The notes beneath the pieces are model-generated. The model was not told the origin of the DNA, searched no databases, and was given only the letters and a program-made list of their open reading frames with translations. Positions 19,956 to 29,952 of a stretch of 39,912 bases of DNA are shown here, one piece after another. Within the stretch, counting starts at the first letter, position 1, and every line of letters starts with the position of its first letter. Source of the DNA: Acidobacteriota bacterium. Its GTDB lineage: Bacteria > Acidobacteriota > Thermoanaerobaculia > Multivoradales > Multivoraceae. Both the position numbers and the translations under genes were made by a program. The DNA lies in the NCBI GenBank assembly GCA_026708285.1, contig JAPOVF010000129.1, positions 1 to 39,912 on the forward strand, read 5' to 3'.

Positions 19956-20016
19956 AACGAACGGGCGGCTGCCCCGCGGCTCGCCGACCGCCAGACTGAG
20001 GGAGACGCCTGACCGC

Positions 20017-20565
20017 ATGACCACCATCCTGCTCGTACGCCGCGGTGATACGACGTGCATGGCCAGTGATGGCCAGGTGACGAACGGCGCCGCGAACACG
20101 GTGGTCAAGGCACGCGCCCGCAAGGTCCAACGCGCCGACCATGGCCGGATTCTCGTCGGATTCGCCGGCGGCGGCGCCGACGCCCTGGCCCTGTTCTCGC
20201 GATTCGAGGCCAAGATCGAGGAGTACCAGGGCAACTTCGAGCGCGCGGTCGTCGAACTGGCGATGGACTGGCGAACCGATCGCGCGCTCCGCCGACTCGA
20301 GGCGCAGATGATCGTCGCCGACGCGCACAAGAGTTTCCTGGCAATGGGCAACGGCGACCTCCTCGAACCCGATACCGGAATGCCGCTGGCCATCGGTTCC
20401 GGCGGTAACTACGCGCTCGCCGCCGCCCAGGCACTGCTCAGCCACACCGACCTCGACGCGGAACAGGTCGCTCGCGAAGCGATGCGGATCACCGCCGACC
20501 TGTGCATCTACACGAACCACGAAGTCACCGTGGAGCGCCTCGACGCCGACGGGCCGGCCGCATGA
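20017..20565 (+). CDS. hslV: ATP-dependent protease peptidase subunit HslV
   Basis: HslV is the proteasome-like peptidase core of HslUV. After Met removal the Thr at position 2 becomes the nucleophile (MTTILLVRRGD). Further family features are MASDGQVTNG, KVQRADHGRILVGFAGGGADA, ELAMDWRTDRALRRLEA, IGSGGNYALAAAQAL and CIYTNH. The 182 residues match the usual ~175-180. A one- to two-residue insertion near the substrate loop (NGAANTVVK) is minor. GGAGA precedes the ATG. The stop TGA overlaps the hslU ATG (ATGA). Confidence 0.97.
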   Translation: MTTILLVRRGDTTCMASDGQVTNGAANTVVKARARKVQRADHGRILVGFAGGGADALALFSRFEAKIEEYQGNFERAVVELAMDWRTDRALRRLEAQMIVADAHKSFLAMGNGDLLEPDTGMPLAIGSGGNYALAAAQALLSHTDLDAEQVAREAMRITADLCIYTNHEVTVERLDADGPAA

Positions 20566-21935
20566 CCCTCCAGCCGACGCAGAGTGCCCAGTTCGTCGAG
20601 AACCTGACGCCACGGGAGATCGTCGCGGCCCTCGACCGGCACGTCGTCGGCCAGAAGGACGCGAAACGCGCGGTGGCGATTGCCATGCGGAACCGCTGGC
20701 GACGGCAGCAACTCGATCCCGAAACAGCCGAGGACATCGCGCCCAAGAACATCCTGATGATGGGCCCGACCGGCGTGGGCAAGACGGAGATCGCGCGCCG
20801 GCTGGCCAGACTCGCGCGGGCTCCCTTCCTCAAGATCGAGGCCAGCAAGTTCACCGAGGTTGGATACGTCGGCCGCGACGTCGAGTCGATCGTCCGCGAC
20901 CTGATGGAGCTCGCTGTGGCGATGGTCGGGGAGGAGAAACGGGCCGCGGTGGAAGAGGAAGCCGCGTCGAGAGCCGAAGAGCGGCTGCTCCAGCTCCTGG
21001 TTCCCGAGGCGCCCCAGCCCACCGCCGACGCGAACGACCCGGACGCCCATAGCGCACCGAACGAAACCCGGGAACGATTCCGCCAATGGCTCGAGGAGGG
21101 ACGCCTGGACCATCGGATGATCGAGATCGAAGTCGATGACGCATCCCATCAGCAGTTCGAGATGTTCACCCCCCAGGGCGTCGAGGCGGTGGGAATCAAC
21201 CTGAAGGAGATGCTCCCGGGCCTGTTCGGCAAGCGCAAGCGGCAGATGGTCGAGGTGAGCGAAGCGCGTGAGATCCTGCGCCGGCAGGAGGCGGAGGCGC
21301 TCATCGATCGCCAGGACATCACCGAGGAAGCCAGACTCCGCGTGGAGCAGGCCGGCATCGTCTTTCTCGATGAGATCGACAAGATCGCCGGCAAGGGCGG
21401 CGGCCACGGTCCCGACGTGTCGAGGGAAGGCGTGCAGCGCGATCTCCTGCCGATCGTCGAGGGGACCACGGTGACGACCAAGCACGGCCCGGTCAAGACG
21501 GACCATGTGCTCTTCATCGGCGCCGGCGCCTTCCATGTGGCCAAGCCGTCCGACATGATCCCCGAACTCCAGGGGCGTTTTCCGATCCGCGTCGAGCTCG
21601 GTGCCCTGGGCGAAGCCGAATTCGTCCGTATCCTGACCGAGCCGGACAGCGCCCTGACCACGCAGTACCGCGCCCTCCTCGGCGCCGAGGGCCTCGACCT
21701 TTCCTTCCGCGAAGATGCGGTGAAGGAGGTGGCCCGCCTCGCCGTGCAGGTCAACTCCCAGACCGAGAACATCGGCGCCCGGCGTCTGGCCACCCTGATG
21801 GAGCGTCTGCTGGAAGAAGTCTCATTCGAGGCCCCCGACATGGAGGGCGTCAAGCTGGAGGTCGACGCCGCCTATGTCACCCGCGCTCTGGCCGACGTCG
21901 TGGAAGACCGGGATCTGAGTCGCTATGTCCTCTAG
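20562..21935 (+). CDS. hslU: ATP-dependent protease ATPase subunit HslU
   Basis: HslU is the AAA+ unfoldase feeding HslV. The 457-residue protein has Walker A GPTGVGKTE (68-76), the pore motif GYVG (101-104), an I-domain rich in Glu/Arg (~120-240), Walker B IVFLDEIDKIAGKGG, sensor region ELQGRFPIRVEL, and the C-terminal DRDLSRYVL tail that activates HslV. ATG 20562 within ATGA ties its translation to hslV; the frame upstream is non-homologous. Its 3' end overlaps the next gene by 11 nt. Confidence 0.97.
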   Translation: MTLQPTQSAQFVENLTPREIVAALDRHVVGQKDAKRAVAIAMRNRWRRQQLDPETAEDIAPKNILMMGPTGVGKTEIARRLARLARAPFLKIEASKFTEVGYVGRDVESIVRDLMELAVAMVGEEKRAAVEEEAASRAEERLLQLLVPEAPQPTADANDPDAHSAPNETRERFRQWLEEGRLDHRMIEIEVDDASHQQFEMFTPQGVEAVGINLKEMLPGLFGKRKRQMVEVSEAREILRRQEAEALIDRQDITEEARLRVEQAGIVFLDEIDKIAGKGGGHGPDVSREGVQRDLLPIVEGTTVTTKHGPVKTDHVLFIGAGAFHVAKPSDMIPELQGRFPIRVELGALGEAEFVRILTEPDSALTTQYRALLGAEGLDLSFREDAVKEVARLAVQVNSQTENIGARRLATLMERLLEEVSFEAPDMEGVKLEVDAAYVTRALADVVEDRDLSRYVL

Positions 21936-22200
21936 ACGAGCGTCACTCGAACCGCTCTCCATGCCGCTGGCCGGCGCCGTCCTGCTGCTGCTCCTGGTCT
22001 TCTTCGGTTGCGGCCGCAAGGGCGATCCTCTGCCGCCACTGCGGGAACCCGCGCCCGTCGAGGAGACGGCGCCCGCCGAGGTGGCAACCACGGAGGACGA
22101 GACAGAGAAGCCTGAAACGGACGAGGCGGTTGCAGACGACGACGTGGACGACCAGGACGGCGAGCCCGGCGACGAGGACGAAGACGGCCCGCCACCGTGA
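21925..22200 (+). CDS. Small LptM-like lipoprotein
   Basis: This 91-residue protein has a hydrophobic segment (~15-28) ending in a lipobox-like LVFFGC with Cys29, then GRKGDPLPP. CGxKGxL-P is the mark of LptM (YifL), which aids LptD disulfide maturation in E. coli and is often encoded directly before dapF, as here. The rest is a Pro- then Asp/Glu-rich tail without structure. The lipobox is imperfect (Phe at -2 and -3). ATG 21925 overlaps hslU by 11 nt; ATG 21961 is an alternative. Its stop overlaps the dapF GTG (GTGA). Identification rests on a short motif plus context. Confidence 0.7.
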   Translation: MSSRRASLEPLSMPLAGAVLLLLLVFFGCGRKGDPLPPLREPAPVEETAPAEVATTEDETEKPETDEAVADDDVDDQDGEPGDEDEDGPPP

Positions 22201-23036
22201 CGGCCCCAAAGGGTACGCCGTTCTTTCTGGTCTCCGGCGCGGGCAACGACTTCATCGCCCTCCTCGACCGTGAGGCGCCGCCGGCCGAGACGGTCCGGGC
22301 GTGGTGCCGGCGCGGCGTATCCGTCGGCGCAGATGGCCTGTTCAGCCTGCGCCGCCGAGCCGACGGACGCTACGTCCTCGACTACGCGAACGCCGACGGA
22401 GCCCGGGCGGCGCTGTGCCTGAACGCGGCCCGCTGTGCCGCCCGACTCGCCTTCGACCAGGAGCCGTCGATCTCCCGCGTTGAGATCGAGACGGCGGCAG
22501 GCACTCTGACAGCCGAGACAGTCAACGACACGAGCACCGCCGTCCTGGTACCCAAGCCGGGGCCGGGACATCCGCTGACGCTGCGCGCGAACGGAGAGAA
22601 CTACCCCTGCTACCGGACCCTCGTCGGTGTGCCTCACCTCGTCCTCTGGTGGCCAGGAGACCTGGATGAGGCACCGGTGGCGTCGCTCGGACCGGCCCTG
22701 CGCGCCCACCCGGACCTGGGCGCTTCCGGCGCGAACGTCCACTTCGTCGACATCGACCGTGAGGGCGGTTTCGGCATCCGGTCGTTCGAGCGCGGAGTCG
22801 AAGCAGAGACGCTGGCCTGCGGCACGGGCGTGGTGGCCGCAGCCGGCTGCGCCGTCGCGGAAGGCCGCCTCTCTCTGCCCCTCGTCGCGGCCACCCGCAG
22901 CGGCTGCGAGCTCCGTCTCGAGGAAGGCCCGCCGGAGCCGGCGGGTGCGGCTCGCTGGCGTCTCTCCGGGGACGCCAGAATCGTCGCGTCCGGCCGTATT
23001 CACGACCCGGCGACGCTGCTACCCTCCGCCCCATGA
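22197..23036 (+). CDS. dapF: Diaminopimelate epimerase (divergent)
   Basis: DapF interconverts LL- and meso-DAP for lysine and peptidoglycan. The 279 residues show GAGNDFI, VGADGLF, YANADG with Asn65, the first catalytic Cys74, ANVHFVDI, SFERGVEAET and the second catalytic Cys208 in ACGTG. Deviations are notable: the usual CGNGxR around the first cysteine reads CLNAAR, DGS is DGA, and the substrate-binding Asn of GNPH is Val145 (GVPH). Both cysteines remain, so activity is likely, but substrate contacts may differ. GTG 22197 overlaps the preceding stop; its own stop overlaps tyrS (ATGA). Confidence 0.88.
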   Translation: MTAPKGTPFFLVSGAGNDFIALLDREAPPAETVRAWCRRGVSVGADGLFSLRRRADGRYVLDYANADGARAALCLNAARCAARLAFDQEPSISRVEIETAAGTLTAETVNDTSTAVLVPKPGPGHPLTLRANGENYPCYRTLVGVPHLVLWWPGDLDEAPVASLGPALRAHPDLGASGANVHFVDIDREGGFGIRSFERGVEAETLACGTGVVAAAGCAVAEGRLSLPLVAATRSGCELRLEEGPPEPAGAARWRLSGDARIVASGRIHDPATLLPSAP

Positions 23037-24274
23037 GCAGCTTCCCGCCGGTTTCCGAGCAGATGGAACTGCTGCTGCGCGGGGCGGTCGACGTGGTCGA
23101 GGAGGACGCGCTCCGAGGCCGGCTCGAGCAATCCCGCCGGGAGGACCGCCCGCTGCTGGTCAAGACCGGCTTCGATCCGACCGCGCCCGATCTGCACCTG
23201 GGGCACGCCGTCCTCCTGCGCAAGATGGCGCACTTCCAGCAGCTCGGTCACCGGGTCGTGTTCCTGGTCGGCGACTTCACCGCGATGATCGGCGATCCCA
23301 CGGGCAAGAAGGCCACCCGGCCCCAGCTCTCGCGCGACGAGGTCCTGGCCAACGCCGCCACCTACCAGGAGCAGGCCTGGAAGGTGCTCGACCGGAAACG
23401 GACCGAGATCCTGCACAACAGCAAATGGCTCGCCGAACTGGGCGCCGAGGGACTCATCCGGCTGGCGGGTTCCTACACCCTCGCCCGCATGATGGAGCGC
23501 GAGGACTTCCGGGCAAGGTTCGAGAACCGCGAACCGATTTCGATTCACGAGCTTCTGTACCCGCTGACCCAGGGATACGACTCCGTGGTCCTTGAAGCCG
23601 ACGTCGAGCTTGGCGGACACGACCAGCTACTCAACCTTCTGGTCGGCCGAGATCTGATGCGCGCACGCGGCCTCGATCCGCAGATCGCCCTCACCGTTCC
23701 GCTCCTGGTCGGGACGGATGGCGCGCAGAAGATGTCGAAGAGCCTCGGCAACGCGATCGCCTTCGAGGACACGCCCCGCGAGATGTTCGGCCGCACGATG
23801 TCGATCCCGGACGACCTGATGTGGGACTGGCGGCTGCTCCTGACCGACCTCGACGAGGCCGAGATCGACCGCCAGAAGTCCGCCGTGCTCGACGGTCGGG
23901 CAAGCCCTCGCGATTTCAAGGCCGACCTGGCCCGCGACCTGGTGGCGCGCTTCCACGGCCGCCAGGCCGCCGACAAGGCCCGCTCCGAGTTCGACCGGAT
24001 GTTCCGGGGCGGGGGCGTGCCGGACGAAATCGAGACCCGCCTCGTTCCCGCCGGCTTGCGGCTCTTTGCCTTGCTCGCCGACCACGGCCTGGCCGGGAGT
24101 CGCGCGGAGGCACGCCGCCTCATCCAGCAGGGGGCCGTGTCCCTGGACGGCGACAAGGTCCGCGACCCGCACATGAGCCTCGAGGAGGGAACGCAGTGCC
24201 TGCTCAAGGTGGGCAAGCGGCGTTTTCTCCAGGTGAGGGTCACCCGAGCCGTGTCTTCACGGATCCACCAATAG
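23033..24274 (+). CDS. tyrS: Tyrosyl-tRNA synthetase
   Basis: The 413-residue class I synthetase charges tRNA-Tyr. It has HLGH at 55-58 (DPTAPDLHLGHAVLL), VGDFTAMIGDPTG, the tyrosine-binding region (YDSVVLEADVELGGHDQLLN), KMSKS at 233-237 and a C-terminal S4 RNA-binding domain (~345-400, SRAEARRLIQQGAVSLDGDKV). Length and motifs fit the TyrZ-like (type 2) group. ATG 23033 overlaps the dapF stop by 4 nt. Confidence 0.97.
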   Translation: MSSFPPVSEQMELLLRGAVDVVEEDALRGRLEQSRREDRPLLVKTGFDPTAPDLHLGHAVLLRKMAHFQQLGHRVVFLVGDFTAMIGDPTGKKATRPQLSRDEVLANAATYQEQAWKVLDRKRTEILHNSKWLAELGAEGLIRLAGSYTLARMMEREDFRARFENREPISIHELLYPLTQGYDSVVLEADVELGGHDQLLNLLVGRDLMRARGLDPQIALTVPLLVGTDGAQKMSKSLGNAIAFEDTPREMFGRTMSIPDDLMWDWRLLLTDLDEAEIDRQKSAVLDGRASPRDFKADLARDLVARFHGRQAADKARSEFDRMFRGGGVPDEIETRLVPAGLRLFALLADHGLAGSRAEARRLIQQGAVSLDGDKVRDPHMSLEEGTQCLLKVGKRRFLQVRVTRAVSSRIHQ

Positions 24275-24284
24275 GATCGGCCCA

Positions 24285-24605
24285 ATGGCCGCACCGCAGC
24301 CTGAACACCGCCCCGAGGTCCAGCCGCCGCATCTCGTCGAGGACGATCCCGACCTCCCGCCCCTGCGCGTCGGCGTACGGATCCTCCTTTTCACGCTCGG
24401 TGCGTTCCTGGTCCTGTTCGGGTTGGTCTTCGGCCCGCTGCCCCTCATTCCGGCGGTCGTGCTGGTGCCTCTGGGCGTTGCGCTGCTTTCGCTCGCCAGC
24501 GACCGCTTGAATCGCCGCCTGCGGGTCTTCGTCATGCGCCGCTGGCCGAACGCCTGGAAGCGCATCCAGCGCGTGCGCGCCTGGCTGCACCGCCGGCTCA
24601 GTTGA
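24285..24605 (+). CDS. Small membrane protein, PGPGW-like
   Basis: The 106-residue protein has a polar, Pro-rich N-terminus (1-28) and two close hydrophobic helices (~30-50 and ~54-70) joined by FGPLPLIPAVV, then a strongly basic C-terminal tail (RRWPNAWKRIQRVRAWLHRR). The two-helix hairpin with a Gly-Pro turn resembles the PGPGW family of uncharacterised transmembrane proteins. It begins 11 nt after tyrS with AGGATCGG upstream and ends convergently 7 nt from the transporter gene. Function unknown. Confidence 0.7.
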   Translation: MAAPQPEHRPEVQPPHLVEDDPDLPPLRVGVRILLFTLGAFLVLFGLVFGPLPLIPAVVLVPLGVALLSLASDRLNRRLRVFVMRRWPNAWKRIQRVRAWLHRRLS

Positions 24606-24612
24606 GCCGACG

Positions 24613-26007
24613 TCAGCCGGAGCTTTGCGCGCGCTTCCTCAATCCGCGCAGGAAGACCCCGTTGAGCGCGATCAGCACGACGGCGACGACGATCCACTGG
24701 CCGAACATGTTGCCGACGCCAAGCGGCCCCCAGAGCGGCTCGTTGCGGGCGCTCCAGATCATCCAGGCAACGAGGACCACCGCCTCGATCGCGACCAGCC
24801 GGATCGCCCAGTCCCACCAGGCGCCGACGCGCATGTCCTGGTCGCCGGTATTGATCATCTCGGCGCGGAAGCGCGTGACGCCGTAGCGGATCACGATCAG
24901 GGCGAAGAAGAGGCCGCAGAACATCAGCGCGACGCTCCACACGGTGTCCTGGTTCACGAAGGACGGCTGCCACAGCGCGGAAGGCACGCCAAGCACGAAG
25001 GCGGCGACCGCGATCGAGATGATCGCCTTGCGCCGTTCGAGTCCCGCCTCCTCGAGCGCCAGGCCGACCAACTGGAACATCGCCACGAGCGACGTCCAGG
25101 CGGCGAACACCAGGGCCATGAAGAACAGGATCATGAAGAACGAACCGCCCGGCATCGCGTTGAAGAGCTGCGGTATCCAGATGAACGTCAGTCCCTCGTT
25201 GCTGGCGCCGACGATCTGGTTGGCGGCTCCGGGCATGATCGAGAAGACGGTGCAGAGCACCATGACGCCGGCGAGCAGCGACACGCTGTTGTTCCCGAAC
25301 GCGAGCAGGAAGGAGTTCAGATTCGTGTCCTCCCGGCGGCGCGAGAACACCGCGTAGGTCAGCACCAGACCCCAGCCGGCGCCCGTGTCCCACGCGTTCT
25401 GGGTCAGCGCCTGCAGCCAGATGTTCGAGTCCAGCAGGTCGCTCCAGTTGGGCCTGAACAGGAACTCAAGACCGTTCACCGCACCCGGCAGCGTCACTGC
25501 CCGGATGGCGAGCACCACGACGAGCACCAGTAGCGCCGGCATCAGGATCCGTACCACGCTCTCGATGCCCCGGATCCCCTTGAGCACGACGATCACGCCC
25601 ATCGCGAGCGCCAATGCGTGGAAGATGAGCACCTGGGGCGTGTAGGAGAACTCCTCCCAGAGCTGGGCCGACCGCTCGCCCTGAAGCTGCATCGTGATGG
25701 CGGCCAGGAAGTAGCGCAGGGTCCAGCCCATGACCACCGCGTAGTAGAAGCCGATCGCCGCCGCCACCCAGGCAATCCAGCCGCCCATCCAGGCGAACCG
25801 CTCGCCCATCATCGCGGCGAACGTGCCCACCGTGCCGTTGCGCACTTTCTTGCCCAGTGCGAACTCCGCCAGGATCAGCGGCACCGACCAGAGCATCAGG
25901 AAGACGACCCAGGCGACGAGAAAGGAACCGCCTCCGTTGGACGCGGCGATCCGGGGAAATCGCCAGATGTTGCCGGTGCCGACCGCCATGCCGAGCATGG
26001 CGAGCAT
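24613..26007 (-). CDS. Sodium:neurotransmitter symporter (NSS/SLC6) family transporter
   Basis: The protein is a LeuT-fold Na+-coupled transporter for amino acids or similar solutes. Key motif: the TM1 unwound segment GMAVGTGNIWRFPR followed by NGGGSFLVAW, then about ten more hydrophobic helices over 464 residues. The first ATG is 26007, but the family's N-terminal signature continues in frame upstream (FSSRWGLM at about 26028-26005) as far as a stop at 26100, with no ATG, GTG or TTG. The true start may be a rare codon (CTG 26049), or a frameshift may have removed it. Substrate cannot be told from sequence. Confidence 0.88.
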   Translation of the reverse strand: MLAMLGMAVGTGNIWRFPRIAASNGGGSFLVAWVVFLMLWSVPLILAEFALGKKVRNGTVGTFAAMMGERFAWMGGWIAWVAAAIGFYYAVVMGWTLRYFLAAITMQLQGERSAQLWEEFSYTPQVLIFHALALAMGVIVVLKGIRGIESVVRILMPALLVLVVVLAIRAVTLPGAVNGLEFLFRPNWSDLLDSNIWLQALTQNAWDTGAGWGLVLTYAVFSRRREDTNLNSFLLAFGNNSVSLLAGVMVLCTVFSIMPGAANQIVGASNEGLTFIWIPQLFNAMPGGSFFMILFFMALVFAAWTSLVAMFQLVGLALEEAGLERRKAIISIAVAAFVLGVPSALWQPSFVNQDTVWSVALMFCGLFFALIVIRYGVTRFRAEMINTGDQDMRVGAWWDWAIRLVAIEAVVLVAWMIWSARNEPLWGPLGVGNMFGQWIVVAVVLIALNGVFLRGLRKRAQSSG

Positions 26008-26134
26008 CAGCCCCCAACGGCTGGAGAAGAGTTGGACGCCTGCGGCCAGTGCTCGAGATCCGTTCTGCCTCGTCTCAGGGAAGAACCATGGCGGACACTA
26101 TCAACCCGGACCGGCGTCCGAGTCCGCGCGCGAT

Positions 26135-26551
26135 TCAGCCGACCAGGTCGAGGCCGGCAAAGAAGAAGGCCCGCTCTACCGCTGCGTTCTCAGGCGAGTC
26201 GCTGCCGTGAATCGCGTTGTTCTGGATGTCCGTGCCGTAGAGGTTCCTGATCGTGCCCGGGGCCGCCTGGGCGGAGTCGGTGGCGCCCATCGTGTCCCGG
26301 AGGTGAGCGACGGCGTTCTCACGAGCCAGGGCGATCGCCACCGCCGGACCGCTGGTCATGAACGCGACCAAATCGCCGAAGAACGGCCGTTCCCGGTGCA
26401 CCGCGTAGAAGGCCTCCGCCTGCGCCCGCGAGAGCCGCACCCGCCGGATCGCCTGAATCACGAATCCCGCGTCCTCGAGATGGGCGATGATCCTGCCTGT
26501 GTTGCCCGCCCGGACCGCGTCCGGTTTGATGATCGTCAGCGTCTCTTCCAT
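26135..26551 (-). CDS. ndk: Nucleoside diphosphate kinase
   Basis: Ndk equalises NTP/dNTP pools through a phosphohistidine. The 138 residues begin EETLTIIKPDAV and include the active His115 in NAIHGSDS, plus the Kpn-loop region FYAVHRERPFF, DLVAFMTSGP and RDTMGATD. Length is standard. It follows sucD by 30 bp; an operon of succinyl-CoA synthetase with ndk is common, since Ndk can exchange the GTP/ATP formed by SucCD. Confidence 0.97.
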   Translation of the reverse strand: MEETLTIIKPDAVRAGNTGRIIAHLEDAGFVIQAIRRVRLSRAQAEAFYAVHRERPFFGDLVAFMTSGPAVAIALARENAVAHLRDTMGATDSAQAAPGTIRNLYGTDIQNNAIHGSDSPENAAVERAFFFAGLDLVG

Positions 26552-26581
26552 CCTTGACCGATCTCCCTCAGCGGGCGGCCG

Positions 26582-27454
26582 CTATGAAGCCAGCGCCGCG
26601 GCCGTTCGAGCTCCCATCTCGGCGGGCGAATCGACGACCAGCACGCCCGCGGCGGCCAGCGCTGCCTTCTTCTCCGCCGCCGTCCCCTTGCCGCCGGCCA
26701 CGATCGCGCCGGCGTGACCCATTCGCCGCCCCGGCGGCGCCGTGGCGCCGGCGATGAAGCCGACCACCGGGATGTCCAGGTGCTCGCGGATCCAGTCCGC
26801 CGCCTCCTCTTCAGCCGTGCCTCCGATCTCGCCGATCAGCACGATCGCCTCCGTCGTTTCGTCCTCCGCGAACAGCGCCAGCACGTCGATGAAGCTGGTG
26901 CCGGCTACCGGATCGCCACCGATGCCGACGCACGTCGTCTGGCCCAGACCTTCGTTCGTCAACTGCCACACTGCCTCGTAGGTCAGCGTACCGCTGCGGC
27001 TGATCACGCCGACGTTGCCCCGCGCGTGAATGTGGCCCGGCATGATGCCGACCTTCGCCTGACCTGGCGTGATCAGGCCGGGGCAGTTCGGCCCCAGCAG
27101 GCGGCTGTTGCGGCCGGCGAGGAAGGTCCTCACCCGCACCATGTCGGCGACGGGGATGCCCTCCGTGATGCAGACGATCAACTCGACGCCGGCGTCGGCC
27201 GCCTCCATGATCGCGTCGGCCGCGAACGGAGGCGGCACGAAGATGAGACTCGTGTTGCAGTCCGTCGCCCGGCGCGCCTGCACGACCGAGTCCCACACCG
27301 GGAAGCCCTCCACCGTGCTGCCCCCCTTGCCCGGAGTCACACCGCCGGCGACGTCGGTGCCGTACTCGCGGCACCCGATCGCGTGGAACAGGCCCTCCTT
27401 GCCGGTGATGCCCTGCACGATCAGGCGCGTGTCCCTGCCAACCAGGATCGACAT
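26582..27454 (-). CDS. sucD: Succinyl-CoA synthetase, alpha subunit
   Basis: SucD binds CoA and carries the phosphohistidine. The 290-residue protein has [14 protein letters not shown], the CoA-binding [37 protein letters not shown], and the active His247 in MGHAGAIV. Start ATG 27454, 11 nt after sucC ends. Together with icd and sucC it forms a TCA-cycle operon. Confidence 0.98.
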   Translation of the reverse strand: MSILVGRDTRLIVQGITGKEGLFHAIGCREYGTDVAGGVTPGKGGSTVEGFPVWDSVVQARRATDCNTSLIFVPPPFAADAIMEAADAGVELIVCITEGIPVADMVRVRTFLAGRNSRLLGPNCPGLITPGQAKVGIMPGHIHARGNVGVISRSGTLTYEAVWQLTNEGLGQTTCVGIGGDPVAGTSFIDVLALFAEDETTEAIVLIGEIGGTAEEEAADWIREHLDIPVVGFIAGATAPPGRRMGHAGAIVAGGKGTAAEKKAALAAAGVLVVDSPAEMGARTAAALAS

Positions 27455-27465
27455 CGTCTCGGGTC

Positions 27466-28641
27466 CTACGCTCCCAGCGCCTCGACCGCGCGCTGGGCGG
27501 CCTCACCCATGCTCCCGGCGACGATGAAGTCGAAGCCGGCCCGCTCGAGCACTTCGCGTCCTTCCTCGACGTTCGTTCCCTCGAGCCGTACGACGACCGG
27601 CACACCGACGGGCGATCCCGCGGCAGCGAGTTCTTCGATCGCCGCGACCACACCGCGCGCGATGCGGTCGGTCCGCGCGATGCCGCCGAAGATGTTGATC
27701 AGCACCGCCTTGACTGCCTCATCCGAGAGGATGATCCGGAAGGCGCTCTCGACTGCCTCCTGCGAGGCCGAGCCGCCGACATCGAGGAAGTTCGCCGGCT
27801 CGGAGCCGACCAACTTGATGATGTCCATGGTCGCCATCGCCAGACCCGCGCCATTGACCATGCAGCCGATGCTGCCGTCGAGCTTGATGTAGCTGATGCC
27901 GTGCCCCGAGGCCTCGACCTCGAGCGGATTCTCTTCGTGGACGTCGCGCAGCTCGGCGATTTCCCGCCTCCTGAACATCGCGTTGTCGTCGAAGTTCATC
28001 TTCGCGTCCAGCGCGTAGACGTCACCTTGCGGGTCGACCATCAGCGGATTGATCTCGACCAGCGATGCGTCCGTCTCCAGATACGCGGCCACCACGCTCG
28101 CGACTGCCGCCTGGATCTGACGGGCGGTGCCGCCCGAGAATCCCAGGCCGGACGCGATCCTCCGGCACTGGAACGGCAGGACGCCGAGTTGCGGGTCGAT
28201 CAGCTCGCGAAGAATCGCATCGGGTTCCGTCCGCGCCACCTCCTCGATGTCCATGCCGCCGGAACGCGATGCCATCAGCACCGGACATGCCGCGGCACGG
28301 TCCAGAGTCACGCCCAGGTAAAGCTCCTGCTCGATGTCGAGCGCCTCTTCGATCAGGACCTTCCGAACCTGCTGGCCCTCGGGACCGGTCTGATGTGTTG
28401 TGAGCTGCATGCCGAGGATCTCGCCGGCGAGCCGCTCCGCCTCCTCCGGACTGGCGGCCAGCTTGACGCCGCCGCCCTGGCCGCGGCCGCCGGCATGAAT
28501 CTGGGCCTTGACCACGGAGCGGCCACCGAAGTCCCGGCAGATCTCGGCAGCCTGCCCGGGATGCTCGATCACCTTCCCCTGTGGCACCCTGGCGCCGAAT
28601 CGGCGCAGGATCTCCTTGGCCTGGAACTCGTGGATCTTCAC
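27466..28641 (-). CDS. sucC: Succinyl-CoA synthetase, beta subunit
   Basis: SucC supplies the ATP-grasp nucleotide site. The 391-residue protein starts [16 protein letters not shown] and includes [70 protein letters not shown] and [14 protein letters not shown]. All family blocks are present and the length is standard (~388). It begins 13 nt after icd ends. Confidence 0.98.
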   Translation of the reverse strand: MKIHEFQAKEILRRFGARVPQGKVIEHPGQAAEICRDFGGRSVVKAQIHAGGRGQGGGVKLAASPEEAERLAGEILGMQLTTHQTGPEGQQVRKVLIEEALDIEQELYLGVTLDRAAACPVLMASRSGGMDIEEVARTEPDAILRELIDPQLGVLPFQCRRIASGLGFSGGTARQIQAAVASVVAAYLETDASLVEINPLMVDPQGDVYALDAKMNFDDNAMFRRREIAELRDVHEENPLEVEASGHGISYIKLDGSIGCMVNGAGLAMATMDIIKLVGSEPANFLDVGGSASQEAVESAFRIILSDEAVKAVLINIFGGIARTDRIARGVVAAIEELAAAGSPVGVPVVVRLEGTNVEEGREVLERAGFDFIVAGSMGEAAQRAVEALGA

Positions 28642-28654
28642 GACGCGCCGTGCC

Positions 28655-29878
<1,224 letters not shown>

Positions 29879-29909
29879 AGCGCGGCGCAGGGTATCACGT
29901 TCCCGCCCT

Positions 29910-29927
29910 CGCCGACGCCTGTCGGCG
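29910..29927. promoter_or_regulatory. Inverted repeat between divergent icd and cdd
   Basis: A perfect 7-bp inverted repeat CGCCGAC-GCCT-GTCGGCG lies in the 74-bp gap between the icd and cdd starts. There is no T-run, so it is not an obvious terminator. Placed between divergent genes it could be an operator or a leader hairpin; in GC-rich DNA a chance occurrence is also possible. Confidence 0.35.
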
Positions 29928-29952
29928 CCGCCCGCTGTTATGGTCTCAGGCC

